From Mumia xiangluensis (GTDB taxonomy: Bacteria > Actinomycetota > Actinomycetes > Propionibacteriales > Nocardioidaceae): a DNA stretch of 64,000 nucleotides. Where the stretch lies: the NCBI RefSeq assembly GCF_010994095.1, contig NZ_WJYO01000002.1, forward strand, positions 124,001 through 188,000, given 5' to 3'. Below are positions 1-8,119 of this stretch, one piece after another. Under the pieces are notes generated by a model. It was not told where the DNA came from and did not search any database. It worked only from the letters and a program-made list of their open reading frames with translations. Numbering within the stretch: position 1 is the first letter of the stretch; each line of letters starts with the position of its first letter. A program made the translations under genes and the position numbers.

Positions 1-180
1 ACCGAGCTCCCGGCGTGGGATCCGCAGCGCCAGGTCGTCGCCGAGCCGTAGCACCTCGTTGTCCCAGCCGTGCGCGACGAGCTCCAGCGGGAGGTCGGCG
101 AGATCCGGGTGCTGCGACGCGAGCAGGCCGCGTACGAGGTCGATCGTCACGTCGACCTCAGCTGCAGGGATCGGGGCCAC
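1..180 (-). CDS. Aminoglycoside phosphotransferase (APH)-family kinase, N-terminal 60 residues (runs off the window)
   Basis: Reading the minus strand from a GTG at 180 gives 60 residues that run off the left edge. They include VAHGWDNEVLRLGDDLALRIPRR, shortened here to its key part GWDNEVLRLG; this is the nucleotide-binding first beta strands typical of APH-family small-molecule kinases (W-D-N, then a basic residue after LALR). An in-frame stop lies just upstream (TAG at 190-192), so GTG at 180 is the only reasonable start. A TAGCAT hexamer sits exactly six bases before it, suggesting a leaderless mRNA. The catalytic HxD loop lies outside the window, so the substrate cannot be judged and resistance should not be assumed; many actinobacterial members are uncharacterised. 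Confidence 0.7.
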   Translation of the reverse strand, partial: MAPIPAAEVDVTIDLVRGLLASQHPDLADLPLELVAHGWDNEVLRLGDDLALRIPRRELG

Positions 181-186
181 CGGTCG

Positions 187-192
187 ATGCTA
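187..192 (-). promoter_or_regulatory. Candidate -10 element TAGCAT, leaderless start of the APH gene
   Basis: TAGCAT reads on the minus strand and is followed by exactly six bases (CGACCG) and then the GTG start at 180. The TAnnnT hexamer and spacing match leaderless actinobacterial promoters. No clear -35 is visible. Confidence 0.5.
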
Positions 193-239
193 GTCCGACC
201 GCGCTGGTGCGGCCGTCGGCGAGCAGCGCCGCAAGCGGG

Positions 240-551
240 CTACGGCACCACCCGTGCGCCGAGCGCCTCGATCAGTCGTTGCAACCCACGACGCCCGCGC
301 CCCCAGTCGGTGATCGCGAACGACTCCGTCGTCATGAACGTCAGGAGCGTCTCGGTCGGCGACGGGCCGGGAGCGATCCCGACGGTCAGGTTCGAGCCCC
401 AGGAGAGCGCACTGGCGCCCTTCCTGAACGCCACCGCGCTCGGAGTCGTACGGCGAGGGTCGGGCATCCAGCCCTGCCGTGCCGCGGCCACCCGGAGCGC
501 CTGGACGGCTGTTGCCGGGGGCTGGTTCACCACTGCCTGCACCTGTGCCAT
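240..551 (-). CDS. Small conserved-looking hypothetical protein (103 aa)
   Basis: A 103-residue soluble protein with no signal peptide or membrane segment. The C-terminal part, with a LLTFMTTESFAITDWGRGRR-like stretch and then LQRLIEALG, looks like a compact mixed alpha/beta domain; I do not recognise a named family. It starts at ATG 551, with TAGCCT exactly six bases upstream, so the mRNA is probably leaderless. It lies 28 bp downstream of the GTP cyclohydrolase gene on the same strand, yet seems to have its own promoter, so membership of that operon is uncertain. Confidence 0.6.
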   Translation of the reverse strand: MAQVQAVVNQPPATAVQALRVAAARQGWMPDPRRTTPSAVAFRKGASALSWGSNLTVGIAPGPSPTETLLTFMTTESFAITDWGRGRRGLQRLIEALGARVVP

Positions 552-557
552 GTCAGG

Positions 558-563
558 AGGCTA
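558..563 (-). promoter_or_regulatory. Candidate -10 element TAGCCT before the 103-aa hypothetical
   Basis: TAGCCT on the minus strand is followed by six bases (CCTGAC) and the ATG at 551, the same geometry as other leaderless candidates in this window. Confidence 0.45.
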
Positions 564-579
564 CTGAACGGGCGGCCGC

Positions 580-1200
580 TCAGCCCGCGACCTCGATCGT
601 GTGCGCGGCGCGACGGACCTTGGCCTCGAGGTAGCGGACGTTCGCGTCTCGCCGGTGCACGCCTGTCGGGACGCACGCGACCACGTCGATGCCCAGGCGT
701 GCGAGCTGGCCCGCCTTGTCCGGGTTGTTGGTCAGTAGACGCACGGACGTACGTCCGAGTGCGGCGAGCATCTGCGCGGCGACGGTGTAGTCGCGCTCGT
801 CGGCCCCGAAGCCGAGTGCGACGTTCGCGTCGAACGTGTCGAGGCCGGTGTCCTGCAGGAGGTAGGCGTCGAGCTTCGCGTACAGCCCGATCCCTCTCCC
901 CTCCTGCCGCAGATAGAGCAGCACTCCCCCGGCCGAGGAGATCCGCGCGAGCGACTCCGCGAGCTGGGGACCGCAGTCGCACCGCTCGCTCCCGAGCACG
1001 TCACCGGTCAGGCACTCGCTGTGCACGCGTACGAGGGGCGGCTCGCGGCCGGGGTCTCCCAGCTCGACAGCGAGATGTTCGCGCCCGTCGACGAGGCCGT
1101 CGAACGTCACCACCTGCCCGAGCGCGGTCGCGCCGCCCGCGAGCGAGAGCGGGACCGGTACGCGCGCCCGTACGGTTGCGGGCGCAGCCGCGGTGCTCAC
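580..1200 (-). CDS. ribA: GTP cyclohydrolase II (RibA-type)
   Basis: The 206-residue protein would open the imidazole ring of GTP to give the 2,5-diaminopyrimidinone phosphate that starts riboflavin synthesis. It has the family signature RVHSECLTGD with zinc ligands near C63, C74 and C76 (SERCDCG), the RQEGRGIGL loop near 99-106 and LLTNNPDK. Tyr113 in KLDAYLLQD corresponds to E. coli Tyr105, the residue linked to loss of the formyl group. GTG at 1200 is chosen because it forms a GTGA overlap with the stop of the RibD-type gene; a longer frame upstream would only overlap that gene. No 3,4-dihydroxybutanone-phosphate synthase domain is fused, and no other rib gene lies nearby except the reductase. 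The operon suggests a role other than bulk riboflavin synthesis. Confidence 0.9.
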   Translation of the reverse strand: MSTAAAPATVRARVPVPLSLAGGATALGQVVTFDGLVDGREHLAVELGDPGREPPLVRVHSECLTGDVLGSERCDCGPQLAESLARISSAGGVLLYLRQEGRGIGLYAKLDAYLLQDTGLDTFDANVALGFGADERDYTVAAQMLAALGRTSVRLLTNNPDKAGQLARLGIDVVACVPTGVHRRDANVRYLEAKVRRAAHTIEVAG

Positions 1201-1889
1201 GCCGCCTCGCAGCGCTCGGACAACGCGTAGCGGACGAGCACGACGTCGTCGAGCGTCCTCGTCTCGACCGGTCGAGCACGGTGATCGTGGCACCACCGGT
1301 ACTGGCCGTCGTCCACCCACCGCCGCGCCCGTCGGTCACCGAGGAAGAACGGCGCGACGACCAGCTGGAGCTCGTCGGCGAGACCTTCGGTGAGGAACTG
1401 CGTGTGGACGGTCGCCCCGCCCTCGACCATCAGGCGCCGCACCCCCCGCCGGTAGAGGTCCTCGGCGACGCGGCGCATCGTGACCGGCTCGCCCCCGTCG
1501 ACGACCGTGGCGAGGTCACCGAACGCCAGCCGGCCCTCGTCGACGTGGGCGCTCGGGCAGTAGACGAGCTTCTCGACGTCCCCGGCGGTGAAGAACGCGC
1601 TGGCGCGGTCGATCGTGACGTGCTCGCTCACGGTGACCTTCACCGGCGAGTCGGTGGCCCCTCGCCGCCGCCGCCCCACGACCCTCGCAGGCGCGCGGAC
1701 GAGCAGTCGTGGGTCGTCGTTGCGCACGGTCGCCGCGCCGACGAGGATCGCGTCGCTGTCGGCTCTGACGCCGTCGACACGATCCAGGTCCGCTGGTCCC
1801 GAGAGGTGCAGCGGCCGGTCGCTGGTGTCGTCGAGATAGCCGTCGAGGGTGATGGCGCACGACAGGATCGTGTAGGGCAGGTCAGGCAT
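1197..1889 (-). CDS. RibD C-terminal / dihydrofolate-reductase-like pyrimidine reductase
   Basis: The 230-residue protein is a stand-alone RibD C-terminal domain, the NADPH-dependent reductase that acts on the ribosylamino side chain of the GTP cyclohydrolase II product. Visible signatures are SCAITLDGYLDD at the N-terminus, LSGPADLDRVDGVRA, the AILVGAATVRNDDPRL strand-helix, and LMVEGGATVHTQFL near 155-170. The cytidine-deaminase-like N-terminal half of bifunctional RibD is absent. It overlaps the next gene (ribA) by GTGA and the upstream UPF0104 gene by eight bases, so translation is probably coupled. Reduction of the RibA product is the obvious step; the final product is unknown. Confidence 0.85.
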   Translation of the reverse strand: MPDLPYTILSCAITLDGYLDDTSDRPLHLSGPADLDRVDGVRADSDAILVGAATVRNDDPRLLVRAPARVVGRRRRGATDSPVKVTVSEHVTIDRASAFFTAGDVEKLVYCPSAHVDEGRLAFGDLATVVDGGEPVTMRRVAEDLYRRGVRRLMVEGGATVHTQFLTEGLADELQLVVAPFFLGDRRARRWVDDGQYRWCHDHRARPVETRTLDDVVLVRYALSERCEAA

Positions 1890-2829
1890 CGGCGGCTCCC
1901 GTCATCGGAGATGGGGCGTGCGCGCGGATCCGCCCGCGCGCGTCGAGCAGGAGGACGGCCACTCCGGGTGCCGTGGCGAGGAGGGCCAGCAGCCCGTACA
2001 CCACGGAGACCTCGAGCCCCTGGTGCGCGCCCAGTCCGCCCGCCGCGAAGGCCCAGGCGGCCGCGCCCTCGCGCGGTCCCCAGCCCGCGATGCTCATCGG
2101 CACGGAGGCGGCGAGCAGAACGAGAAGGGCAGCCGGAAGCGCGGCGACGAGATCGAGGGCCGGAGCCGCGACCCGGACCGCGACGAGGAAGACGGCGACG
2201 TGTCCGCAGAACGCGAGGATCGACAGCCCGACGAGCTGCGCGGTGCACCACCGGCGCCGCAGGACCCGGCGTACGTCGCCGGTGAGGACGTCGCGCCAGG
2301 CAGCGGGCAGCGCGGCCCCGGCCGCGATCGCCACCACGAGCACCACCGCGACGGTGACGAGGAGGGACGTGAGGACGGCGCCGGTCGCGGACCGCAGCGG
2401 CGACGGGACGGAGAGGAGCACCCCTGCCGCGACGACGACGCACACGGTCTGACCCGCCAGTCGCTCCCAGGCGACCGTGCGCAGGCCGCGAGCGGTGTCG
2501 TCGGTGTCGCGCCCGTGGACCACCCCACGGTGCACGTCCCCCGCGACGCCGAGCGGGAGCGTGACGTTGAGGAGCTGCGAGCGGTAGTACGCGCGCACGG
2601 CGTCACCGAGCCCGATGGGGGCGCCGAGCTCGGCCGAGACGACCTGCCAGCGCCGGGCGGCGCACAGCGTGCTCAGCGCCGTGAGCACGAGCGCGGCAAC
2701 CACGCCGGCGGGTGCCCCGGACGACTGCGTCGTCGCGCGGAAGCCGTCGACCACGGGCTGCGTGCCCAGGGTGAGGACGAGGACGGCGAGAACACCGACC
2801 GGCGCGAGGATGCGCACCGCGCGCGTCAC
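1882..2829 (-). CDS. UPF0104 / LPG-synthase-TM-like integral membrane protein
   Basis: The 315-residue protein has about eight hydrophobic segments, starting with a leader helix (VRILAPVGVLAVLVLTLG). Hallmarks of the UPF0104 (lysylphosphatidylglycerol synthase TM, AglD-like) family are visible: YYRSQLLNVTLPLGVAGDV near 90, ARGLRTVAWERLAGQ, and a late SIAGWGPREGAAAWAFA motif. Members are proposed to flip or transfer lipid-linked groups, but few are characterised. GTG at 2829 overlaps the glycosyltransferase stop (GTGA). Placed between a glycosyltransferase and pyrimidine-forming enzymes, it probably moves or modifies a lipid-linked product of this operon; that role is inferred. Confidence 0.85.
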   Translation of the reverse strand: MTRAVRILAPVGVLAVLVLTLGTQPVVDGFRATTQSSGAPAGVVAALVLTALSTLCAARRWQVVSAELGAPIGLGDAVRAYYRSQLLNVTLPLGVAGDVHRGVVHGRDTDDTARGLRTVAWERLAGQTVCVVVAAGVLLSVPSPLRSATGAVLTSLLVTVAVVLVVAIAAGAALPAAWRDVLTGDVRRVLRRRWCTAQLVGLSILAFCGHVAVFLVAVRVAAPALDLVAALPAALLVLLAASVPMSIAGWGPREGAAAWAFAAGGLGAHQGLEVSVVYGLLALLATAPGVAVLLLDARGRIRAHAPSPMTGAADA

Positions 2830-3863
2830 GTCGCCACCGCCCTGTGGTGCCGTATGCCGTCGAGGACGCCGGCGACGGTCTCCGCGGTCGTGTCCCACCC
2901 GGAGAGCGTCGTGCGCCGTTCCCGTGCGCGCCTGCGCAGGACCGTACGCACCCCCGGGTCGGTGAGCCAGCGCCGCAGCGCCTGAGCGAGCGCGGCGGGG
3001 TCCGCCGTGCCGACGAGCAGCCCCGGAACGGCTCCGTCCGGCGTACGCCCGAGCGCCTCGGCGACACCGCCGACGGCGGACGCGACCACGGGGACGGCGT
3101 GCGCGAGAGCCTCCGTGACCACCATCCCGTACGTCTCGGCCAGCGAGGGGAGGACGAGCAGGTCGGCGGCGGCGTACTCGGCATCGAGCCGATCCCCCAC
3201 CAGCGGTCCGGTCCACGTCAGCCGGTCGCCGAGCCCCACGCGCCGGGCGTGGAGCATCGTGGCGCGGGCGTACGACGGCTCCACGTACCGGGAGCCGACG
3301 ACGCGGCAGTCCCACGTCAGGTCGGTCAGGCTCGCCAACGCCTCGACGAGCCGGCTCTGCCCCTTGGCCGGCGACACCACGCCGACGCACAGGAGGTGGC
3401 GACCTGCCTCGGTCCCCTCGTGCGCGGGCGACTCGTCGACTCCCGGGCGCGCCACGTGGAGGCGCCGTCGGTCGAGGCCGTACGAGCTGGCGACCCGGTC
3501 CGCCGTCCACCGGCTCGTCGTCACCACGGCAGCGGCGGCCTCGAGCACCGTGCGCTCGTCGGGGTCGGGCCCGACCGGCTCGTGCAGCAGGACGACCAGG
3601 TGCAGGCGCCCGGCATGGGCCTCGATCGCAACGCCTGCGCCACGCGTGAGGAGCCCGTCGACGACCACGAGGCTCCCGCGCACGAGCGGTGCGAGGACCT
3701 CGGTGAGCGAGTCCCGACCGACGTCGCCCCGTACGGCGTGCTCGTGCACGGTCCATCCACCGGCACGGAGCGCGTCCGCGACCCGACGGTCGTACACGCT
3801 CCCCCCGCTCGGCCGTCGGGGGTCGACGAGAGTGTCAGGGACGACGAGGTGGACGACGGTCAT
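2826..3863 (-). CDS. Glycosyltransferase family 4 (GT-B fold)
   Basis: The 345-residue enzyme begins [15 protein letters not shown] and has a glycine-rich acceptor-side loop ([13 protein letters not shown]). The donor-side half has the GT4 E-x7-E signature in [20 protein letters not shown] near residues 250-270, preceded by a [16 protein letters not shown] strand-loop and followed by a short ring of Arg-rich helices. It should transfer a sugar from an NDP-sugar on the cytoplasmic face with retention of configuration. ATG at 3863 overlaps the QueD-like stop (ATGA). The acceptor is unknown; the neighbours suggest a lipid or a pterin/pyrimidine-derived alcohol. Confidence 0.88.
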   Translation of the reverse strand: MTVVHLVVPDTLVDPRRPSGGSVYDRRVADALRAGGWTVHEHAVRGDVGRDSLTEVLAPLVRGSLVVVDGLLTRGAGVAIEAHAGRLHLVVLLHEPVGPDPDERTVLEAAAAVVTTSRWTADRVASSYGLDRRRLHVARPGVDESPAHEGTEAGRHLLCVGVVSPAKGQSRLVEALASLTDLTWDCRVVGSRYVEPSYARATMLHARRVGLGDRLTWTGPLVGDRLDAEYAAADLLVLPSLAETYGMVVTEALAHAVPVVASAVGGVAEALGRTPDGAVPGLLVGTADPAALAQALRRWLTDPGVRTVLRRRARERRTTLSGWDTTAETVAGVLDGIRHHRAVAT

Positions 3864-4267
3864 GACCCGTCCAGCCCTCGCTCGTACGACGCCCACGCCG
3901 TGGGCGACTCCCGCAACGTCACGACCAGCCCGTCGAGGTCGGCCTCGGGGCGGCCGAGCGCGCCGTCGGCGACACGTTCGGCGAGCCGGTCGGCGACCAG
4001 TCGCGCGAGCACTTCCGTCGTGGTGTTGGCGCCGGCCAGCGTCGGATCGTCGTCCAGGTTCCGGTAGTTCAGCGACTCGAGCTCGGCGTGCAGGACCTCG
4101 GCGGCGCGGCCGAGGTCCACGACCACCCCGTCGTCGTCGAGGGTCGCGGCGCGGAACGTCGCCTCGACGACGTAGGTCGCGCCGTGCAGCCGTTGCGCGG
4201 GACCGAAGAGCGTTCCGCGCAGGCTGTGGGCGACCATGACGTGATCGCTCACCGTCACGGCGAACAC
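3860..4267 (-). CDS. 6-pyruvoyl-tetrahydropterin synthase/QueD-like protein with altered active site
   Basis: The 135-residue protein has the T-fold layout of the PTPS/QueD family: an N-terminal strand with one histidine (MVAHSLRG), the [12 protein letters not shown] segment, and a C-terminal [22 protein letters not shown] helix. In canonical QueD/PTPS the second segment carries a catalytic Cys and the HGHNY pair of zinc ligands; here the Cys is absent and the second His of HGH is Ala. The catalysed step is therefore uncertain. GTG at 4267 is chosen: it overlaps the dehydrogenase stop by 13 bases and keeps the first beta strand (FAVTVSDH). Its place between an oxidoreductase and a glycosyltransferase argues against queuosine synthesis. 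Confidence 0.75.
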   Translation of the reverse strand: MFAVTVSDHVMVAHSLRGTLFGPAQRLHGATYVVEATFRAATLDDDGVVVDLGRAAEVLHAELESLNYRNLDDDPTLAGANTTTEVLARLVADRLAERVADGALGRPEADLDGLVVTLRESPTAWASYERGLDGS

Positions 4268-5268
4268 GGCGCACCACCGCTCGGCTGTCCGACGGGGCCG
4301 TAGTCGACCACGTGGCACAAGGGCGCGCCTGTCCCGGAGACCAGGCGCGCCATCGTCACCGGCAGGTCCTCGAACCGTGACCGACCGGTCAGCAGCACGT
4401 CGAACGCGTCGTCGTGCAGCAGCTCGAGGGCGAGGCGGAGCCGATCCCGCGTCGTACGCCGGTGGGCGCGCGCGGGTGAGAGCGTCCCGACCTGGCTCGA
4501 GCGGATGCTCAGCCGTCGGGAGTGGAAGGCGCCACCGAGGCGCAGCTCGACGGGCGTGTCGCCGTACCAGCTCAGGTCGACGACGGTGCCGTCGGTCGCG
4601 AGGAGGTCGAGGGCGTGCTGGAGCCCGGTGGCCGTTGCGCTCGCGTGGAGGACGAGGTCGCACGCGCCGACGGCCTCCTCGGGTGCGGCGAACCCGACGC
4701 CGAGCGCGGCCGCCGTCGTCGCCCGAGCAGCGACGGGGTCGACGAGCGTGACCTCCACCCCCGGGATGCGCGCCAGCAGCCGCGCGACGCAGCACCCGAC
4801 CATCCCGGCCCCCACGACAGCGACCCGGTCGCCGACGAGCGGCGCTGCGTCCCAGAGCGCGTTCACCGCCGTCTCGACCGTCCCGGCCAGCACCGCCCGC
4901 CGCGCCGGCACGCCCGCGGGAACCTCGACGACGGCCTCGGCGGGAGCGACGTACGCGGTCTGGTGCGGGTAGAGGCAGAAGACGGTCCTCCCCCGCAGGG
5001 CGTCGGGCCCGCGCTCGACGACGCCGACGTTCAGGTAGCCGTACTTGACCGGACCGGGCAGGTCGCCCTCCTGGAAGGGCGCGCGCATGGCTGCGTACTG
5101 GTCGGGCGGGACCCGGCCGCTGAAGACGAGCGCCTCGGTCCCCCTGCTGATCCCCGAGCTGAGCGTGCGCACCAGGACCTCGTCCGACCGTGGATCGCCC
5201 AGGCGGACGTCGCGGAGCTCCCCGACCCCGGGCTCCCGCACCCAGAACGCCTGCGCCTGCTCGACCAC
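4255..5268 (-). CDS. Medium-chain dehydrogenase/reductase, BchC-like zinc-free type
   Basis: The 337-residue oxidoreductase is the first gene of the minus-strand operon. An N-terminal GroES-like domain contains [18 protein letters not shown], in which the catalytic-zinc cysteine of alcohol dehydrogenases is replaced by Ser/Thr, as in BchC-like members. The Rossmann domain carries [19 protein letters not shown] near 145-165 and binds NAD(P). Start GTG 5268 is chosen because GGAGGA sits at 5278-5283, nine bases upstream; longer frames lack a ribosome site. It probably oxidises or reduces a hydroxyalkyl group on the operon's product; the substrate is unknown. Confidence 0.78.
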   Translation of the reverse strand: MVEQAQAFWVREPGVGELRDVRLGDPRSDEVLVRTLSSGISRGTEALVFSGRVPPDQYAAMRAPFQEGDLPGPVKYGYLNVGVVERGPDALRGRTVFCLYPHQTAYVAPAEAVVEVPAGVPARRAVLAGTVETAVNALWDAAPLVGDRVAVVGAGMVGCCVARLLARIPGVEVTLVDPVAARATTAAALGVGFAAPEEAVGACDLVLHASATATGLQHALDLLATDGTVVDLSWYGDTPVELRLGGAFHSRRLSIRSSQVGTLSPARAHRRTTRDRLRLALELLHDDAFDVLLTGRSRFEDLPVTMARLVSGTGAPLCHVVDYGPVGQPSGGAPCSP

Positions 5269-5290
5269 CCGACACGTCCTCCGGCCTGAT

Positions 5291-5318
5291 TGAACCGATC
5301 GGTCTCCGCGACCGTTTC
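5291..5318 (+). promoter_or_regulatory. Candidate ECF (SigL-type) promoter of the phosphotransferase-sulfatase fusion gene
   Basis: TGAACC at 5291-5296 is followed by exactly 16 bases and CGTTTC at 5313-5318, about 30 bp before the GTG start at 5349. The same TGAACC-N16-CGT arrangement precedes the ECF sigma gene at 9341-9368. M. tuberculosis SigL promoters are described with TGAACC and CGT-type boxes. A 10-bp perfect palindrome (ACCGATCGGT, 5294-5303) overlaps the -35 and could be a repressor site. Confidence 0.6.
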
Positions 5319-5348
5319 TGCACTCGTACCGAGGAACACGGAGGAGCC

Positions 5349-7724
5349 GTGCCGAAGGTTCAACGCTGGCCGGTCGCCGGCCTGATCGGATCGCTGCTGA
5401 TGCTCGTGCTGCTCGACCTGTGGGTCGGGCTCCGCGAGGTCGGCTGGGTCGTCGGCCTGCTGGTGTCGGCCGGGGTCGCAGCGCTGCTGAGCGGTGCGCT
5501 CGCGCGAGCAGGAGCACGGCGGTTCGGACCTGCGAACGCGGTCACGCTCTTCCGCTCGGCGCTCACCGTGGCGGTGGCGGCCCTCGCAGCCGGCACGAGC
5601 CTGGACGGTCCCGCCCTCGTCGTACTCGTCAGCCTCGCGTCCCTCGCACTCGCGCTCGATCTCGTCGACGGGTGGGTCGCACGCCGTACGGGCACGGTGA
5701 GCACCCTCGGCGCCCGGTTCGACATGGAGGTCGACGCGCTCCTCGTCCTCGTGCTGAGCGTGGTCGTGGTCCGGTCACTGGGGTGGGCCGCTGCCTGGGT
5801 CCTGCTGATCGGAGCCGCACGGTACCTGCTGCTCGTCGCGGCCGTCCTCGTCCCGTGGTTGCGCGAACCCACCCCTGTACGCCCGTGGGCGAAGGTCGTC
5901 GCAGCCGTCCAGGGCGTGGTCCTCACGGTCGTCGCCGCAGGAGTCCTGCCCCGGCCGGTGGAGCTCGTCGCGCTGGCGGGCGCACTGGCTCTTCTCATCG
6001 AGTCCTTCGCCTGGCAGGTGCGGTGGCTGTCCCGCCACCGCGACCACCGTCGTACTGCACGCTCACACCGGGTGCCAGCCGTCGCCCCCGCAGCCACGGC
6101 CGCCGCAGCCCTCGTGGTCTGGGTGGCGCTCGTCCTCCCCGACCGCGCGACCGACCTCTCCGCCGCCAGCGTGCTGAGCGTCCCGCTGGAGGGGGCGCTC
6201 CTGCTGGCGCTCGCCGTGCTGGCGCCGCCGCGGGCCGCTCGGGTCGCCGCGGTCGCTGCCGGCCTCGTGATCGCCGTCGTGGTCCTGCTCAAGGTCCTGG
6301 AGGCCGTGTTCCGAGGTGTGTTCGACCGCCCCTTCGACCTGCTCAACGACGGCTACTACCTGGGGCCGGGGTTCGGGGTGCTCGTCGACTCGGTGGGCAG
6401 GACCGCCGCGGTCGGCGCCGTCGTCGGGCTCGTGCTGATGGTCGCCGCGATCGCGGTCGCCCTGCCGTGGAGCCTCCTCCGGCTGACCCGCGCGGCTCGC
6501 GGACGGCGCGGGCTCGCGCTCGGGGTCGCCGGCGCCCTGACGCTGCTCTGGGCGGGCGCGGCCGCCACGGGTGCGCGAGTCCCGGGAGGTCCCGAGGTCG
6601 CCACCGCCTCGACGACCACCGCCGCGTACGGACAGGTGACGCGCCTGCGCGCCGACCTCGAGGACCGCAAGGCGTTCGGGCGTGAGATCCGCTGCGACCC
6701 GTACGCGGACGTCGCGCCGGCCGGGCTGCTGGGTGCGCTGCGGGGCAAGGACGTGCTGCTCGTCTTCATCGAGAGCTACGGCAGGGTCGCCGTCGAGGGC
6801 TCCAGCTTCTCGCCGGCGGTGGCAACGGCGCTGGACCAGGGCACGCGGAGCCTGACGGCATCCGGGTACGCGACGCGCAGCGCGTACCTGACCTCGCCGA
6901 CCTTCGGTGGTGCGAGCTGGCTCGCGCACGCCACCCTGCAGTCAGGGCTCTGGGTCGACAGCCAGCAACGCCACGACCAGCTGCTCAGCGCGCACCGTCT
7001 CACCCTGAGCTCAGCCTTCCGTCGCGCGGGGTGGCGCACCGTGCTCGACGTGCCGGCGAACACGCGGCCGTGGCCTCAGGGCACCCGCTTCTACGGCGTC
7101 GACCAGGCGTACGATGCCGGCGACGTGGGCTACCGCGGGCCGGAGTTCAGCTACGCGACGATGCCCGACCAGTACGTGCTCGCCGCGCTGCACCGCCTCG
7201 AGCTCGCCGACGCCGACCGGCGTCCGGTGATGGCCGAGGTCGACCTCGTCTCCAGCCACCACCCGTGGACGCCGCTCCCCCGTCTCGTCGACTGGGACGA
7301 CGTCGGCGACGGCTCGGTCTTCGACGACATGCCGGCGCAGGGGCTCTCCCCCGACGAGGCGTTCCGGGACCCCGACCGGATCCGGTCGCTGTACGGCCGA
7401 TCGATCGTCTACACCTGGCAGGCACTCGTGTCGTACCTGCAGCACTTCTCCGATCCCGATCTGGTCGTCGTTGCGCTCGGAGACCACCAGCCCCACCGCT
7501 ACGTGAGCGGTCGCGACGCCGGCCGCGACGTCCCGGTCTCGGTGATCGCGCAGGATCCTGCGGTGCTGCGCGCCGTCGCCGGGTGGGGTTGGCGTCCGGG
7601 CCTGCGCCCCGCTCCCGACGCGCCCGCGTGGCGGATGGACCGCTTCCGCGACACCTTCCTCGAGACCTTCAGCCTCGAGCCCTTCAAGAGATCCGCCCAC
7701 GAGGGAAGGAACCCGCCATGTTGA
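5349..7724 (+). CDS. CDP-alcohol phosphatidyltransferase fused to an LtaS-like sulfatase domain
   Basis: The 791-residue polytopic membrane protein starts at GTG 5349 behind a GGAGGAG ribosome site. Residues about 55-220 form a CDP-alcohol phosphotransferase: the full motif D104-x2-D107-G108-x2-A111-R112-x8-G121-x3-D125-x3-D129 is intact. More hydrophobic segments follow to about residue 430. The C-terminal third is an alkaline-phosphatase/sulfatase-superfamily domain: E475 in VFIESYG, a likely nucleophile Thr near 518 ([10 protein letters not shown]), H637/H638 and D712-H713 in LGDHQPH. LtaS-type enzymes use these residues to move phosphoglycerol-like groups outside the membrane. The fusion implies one protein making a phosphodiester lipid and then processing its headgroup. 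It is divergent from the GTP-derived operon. Substrates are unknown. Confidence 0.85.
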   Translation: MPKVQRWPVAGLIGSLLMLVLLDLWVGLREVGWVVGLLVSAGVAALLSGALARAGARRFGPANAVTLFRSALTVAVAALAAGTSLDGPALVVLVSLASLALALDLVDGWVARRTGTVSTLGARFDMEVDALLVLVLSVVVVRSLGWAAAWVLLIGAARYLLLVAAVLVPWLREPTPVRPWAKVVAAVQGVVLTVVAAGVLPRPVELVALAGALALLIESFAWQVRWLSRHRDHRRTARSHRVPAVAPAATAAAALVVWVALVLPDRATDLSAASVLSVPLEGALLLALAVLAPPRAARVAAVAAGLVIAVVVLLKVLEAVFRGVFDRPFDLLNDGYYLGPGFGVLVDSVGRTAAVGAVVGLVLMVAAIAVALPWSLLRLTRAARGRRGLALGVAGALTLLWAGAAATGARVPGGPEVATASTTTAAYGQVTRLRADLEDRKAFGREIRCDPYADVAPAGLLGALRGKDVLLVFIESYGRVAVEGSSFSPAVATALDQGTRSLTASGYATRSAYLTSPTFGGASWLAHATLQSGLWVDSQQRHDQLLSAHRLTLSSAFRRAGWRTVLDVPANTRPWPQGTRFYGVDQAYDAGDVGYRGPEFSYATMPDQYVLAALHRLELADADRRPVMAEVDLVSSHHPWTPLPRLVDWDDVGDGSVFDDMPAQGLSPDEAFRDPDRIRSLYGRSIVYTWQALVSYLQHFSDPDLVVVALGDHQPHRYVSGRDAGRDVPVSVIAQDPAVLRAVAGWGWRPGLRPAPDAPAWRMDRFRDTFLETFSLEPFKRSAHEGRNPPC

Positions 7725-8119
7725 TTCGTATCGTCGCGGCACTCGCCGTGCTCGTCTCCGCCGTCGTCCATCTGTGGTTGTGGGTGGACGGCGTGAAGGA
7801 CCAGGGGGTGGTCGGCGGGGCGTTCCTCGTGAACGCGTTCGCCGGCGTAGTCATCGCGATCCTGCTCGTGACCTGGATGCACTGGATCCCGTTGTTCCTC
7901 ACAGCCGGGTTCGGCCTCTCGACCTTCGGCGCGTTCCTGATCTCTGCGACCGTCGGCCTGTTCGGCGTGAACACCGGATGGAGCTGGTACGCGTGGGTGG
8001 CCGCGATCGTCGAGGTCCTCGCCGTGGTCCTGGCCGTGGTCGCCGCGCTACGGGAGGGCTACCTCTCACGTCCCGGTTCTGAGCACGGGGGCTCCGTCGG
8101 CGTCGCGGACCTCCACTGA
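7718..8119 (+). CDS. Small four-helix membrane protein
   Basis: The 133-residue protein starts at ATG 7718, inside the last codons of the fusion gene (7-bp overlap), with GGGAAGGA just upstream. Four hydrophobic helices fill residues 1-115 (VAALAVLVSAVVHLWLW; AFAGVVIAILLVTW; GLSTFGAFLISATVGLF; WVAAIVEVLAVVLAVVAAL), followed by a short hydrophilic tail. I do not recognise a function; similar small proteins often accompany membrane enzymes. Translational coupling to the sulfatase fusion suggests it acts with it. Its last 54 bases overlap the convergent anti-sigma gene. Confidence 0.75.
   Translation: MLIRIVAALAVLVSAVVHLWLWVDGVKDQGVVGGAFLVNAFAGVVIAILLVTWMHWIPLFLTAGFGLSTFGAFLISATVGLFGVNTGWSWYAWVAAIVEVLAVVLAVVAALREGYLSRPGSEHGGSVGVADLH

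Noticed and set aside
1-180. Antibiotic resistance determinant
   Set aside because: Only the first 60 residues of an APH-fold protein are visible; catalytic and substrate regions are outside the window, and most such actinobacterial genes are of unknown substrate.
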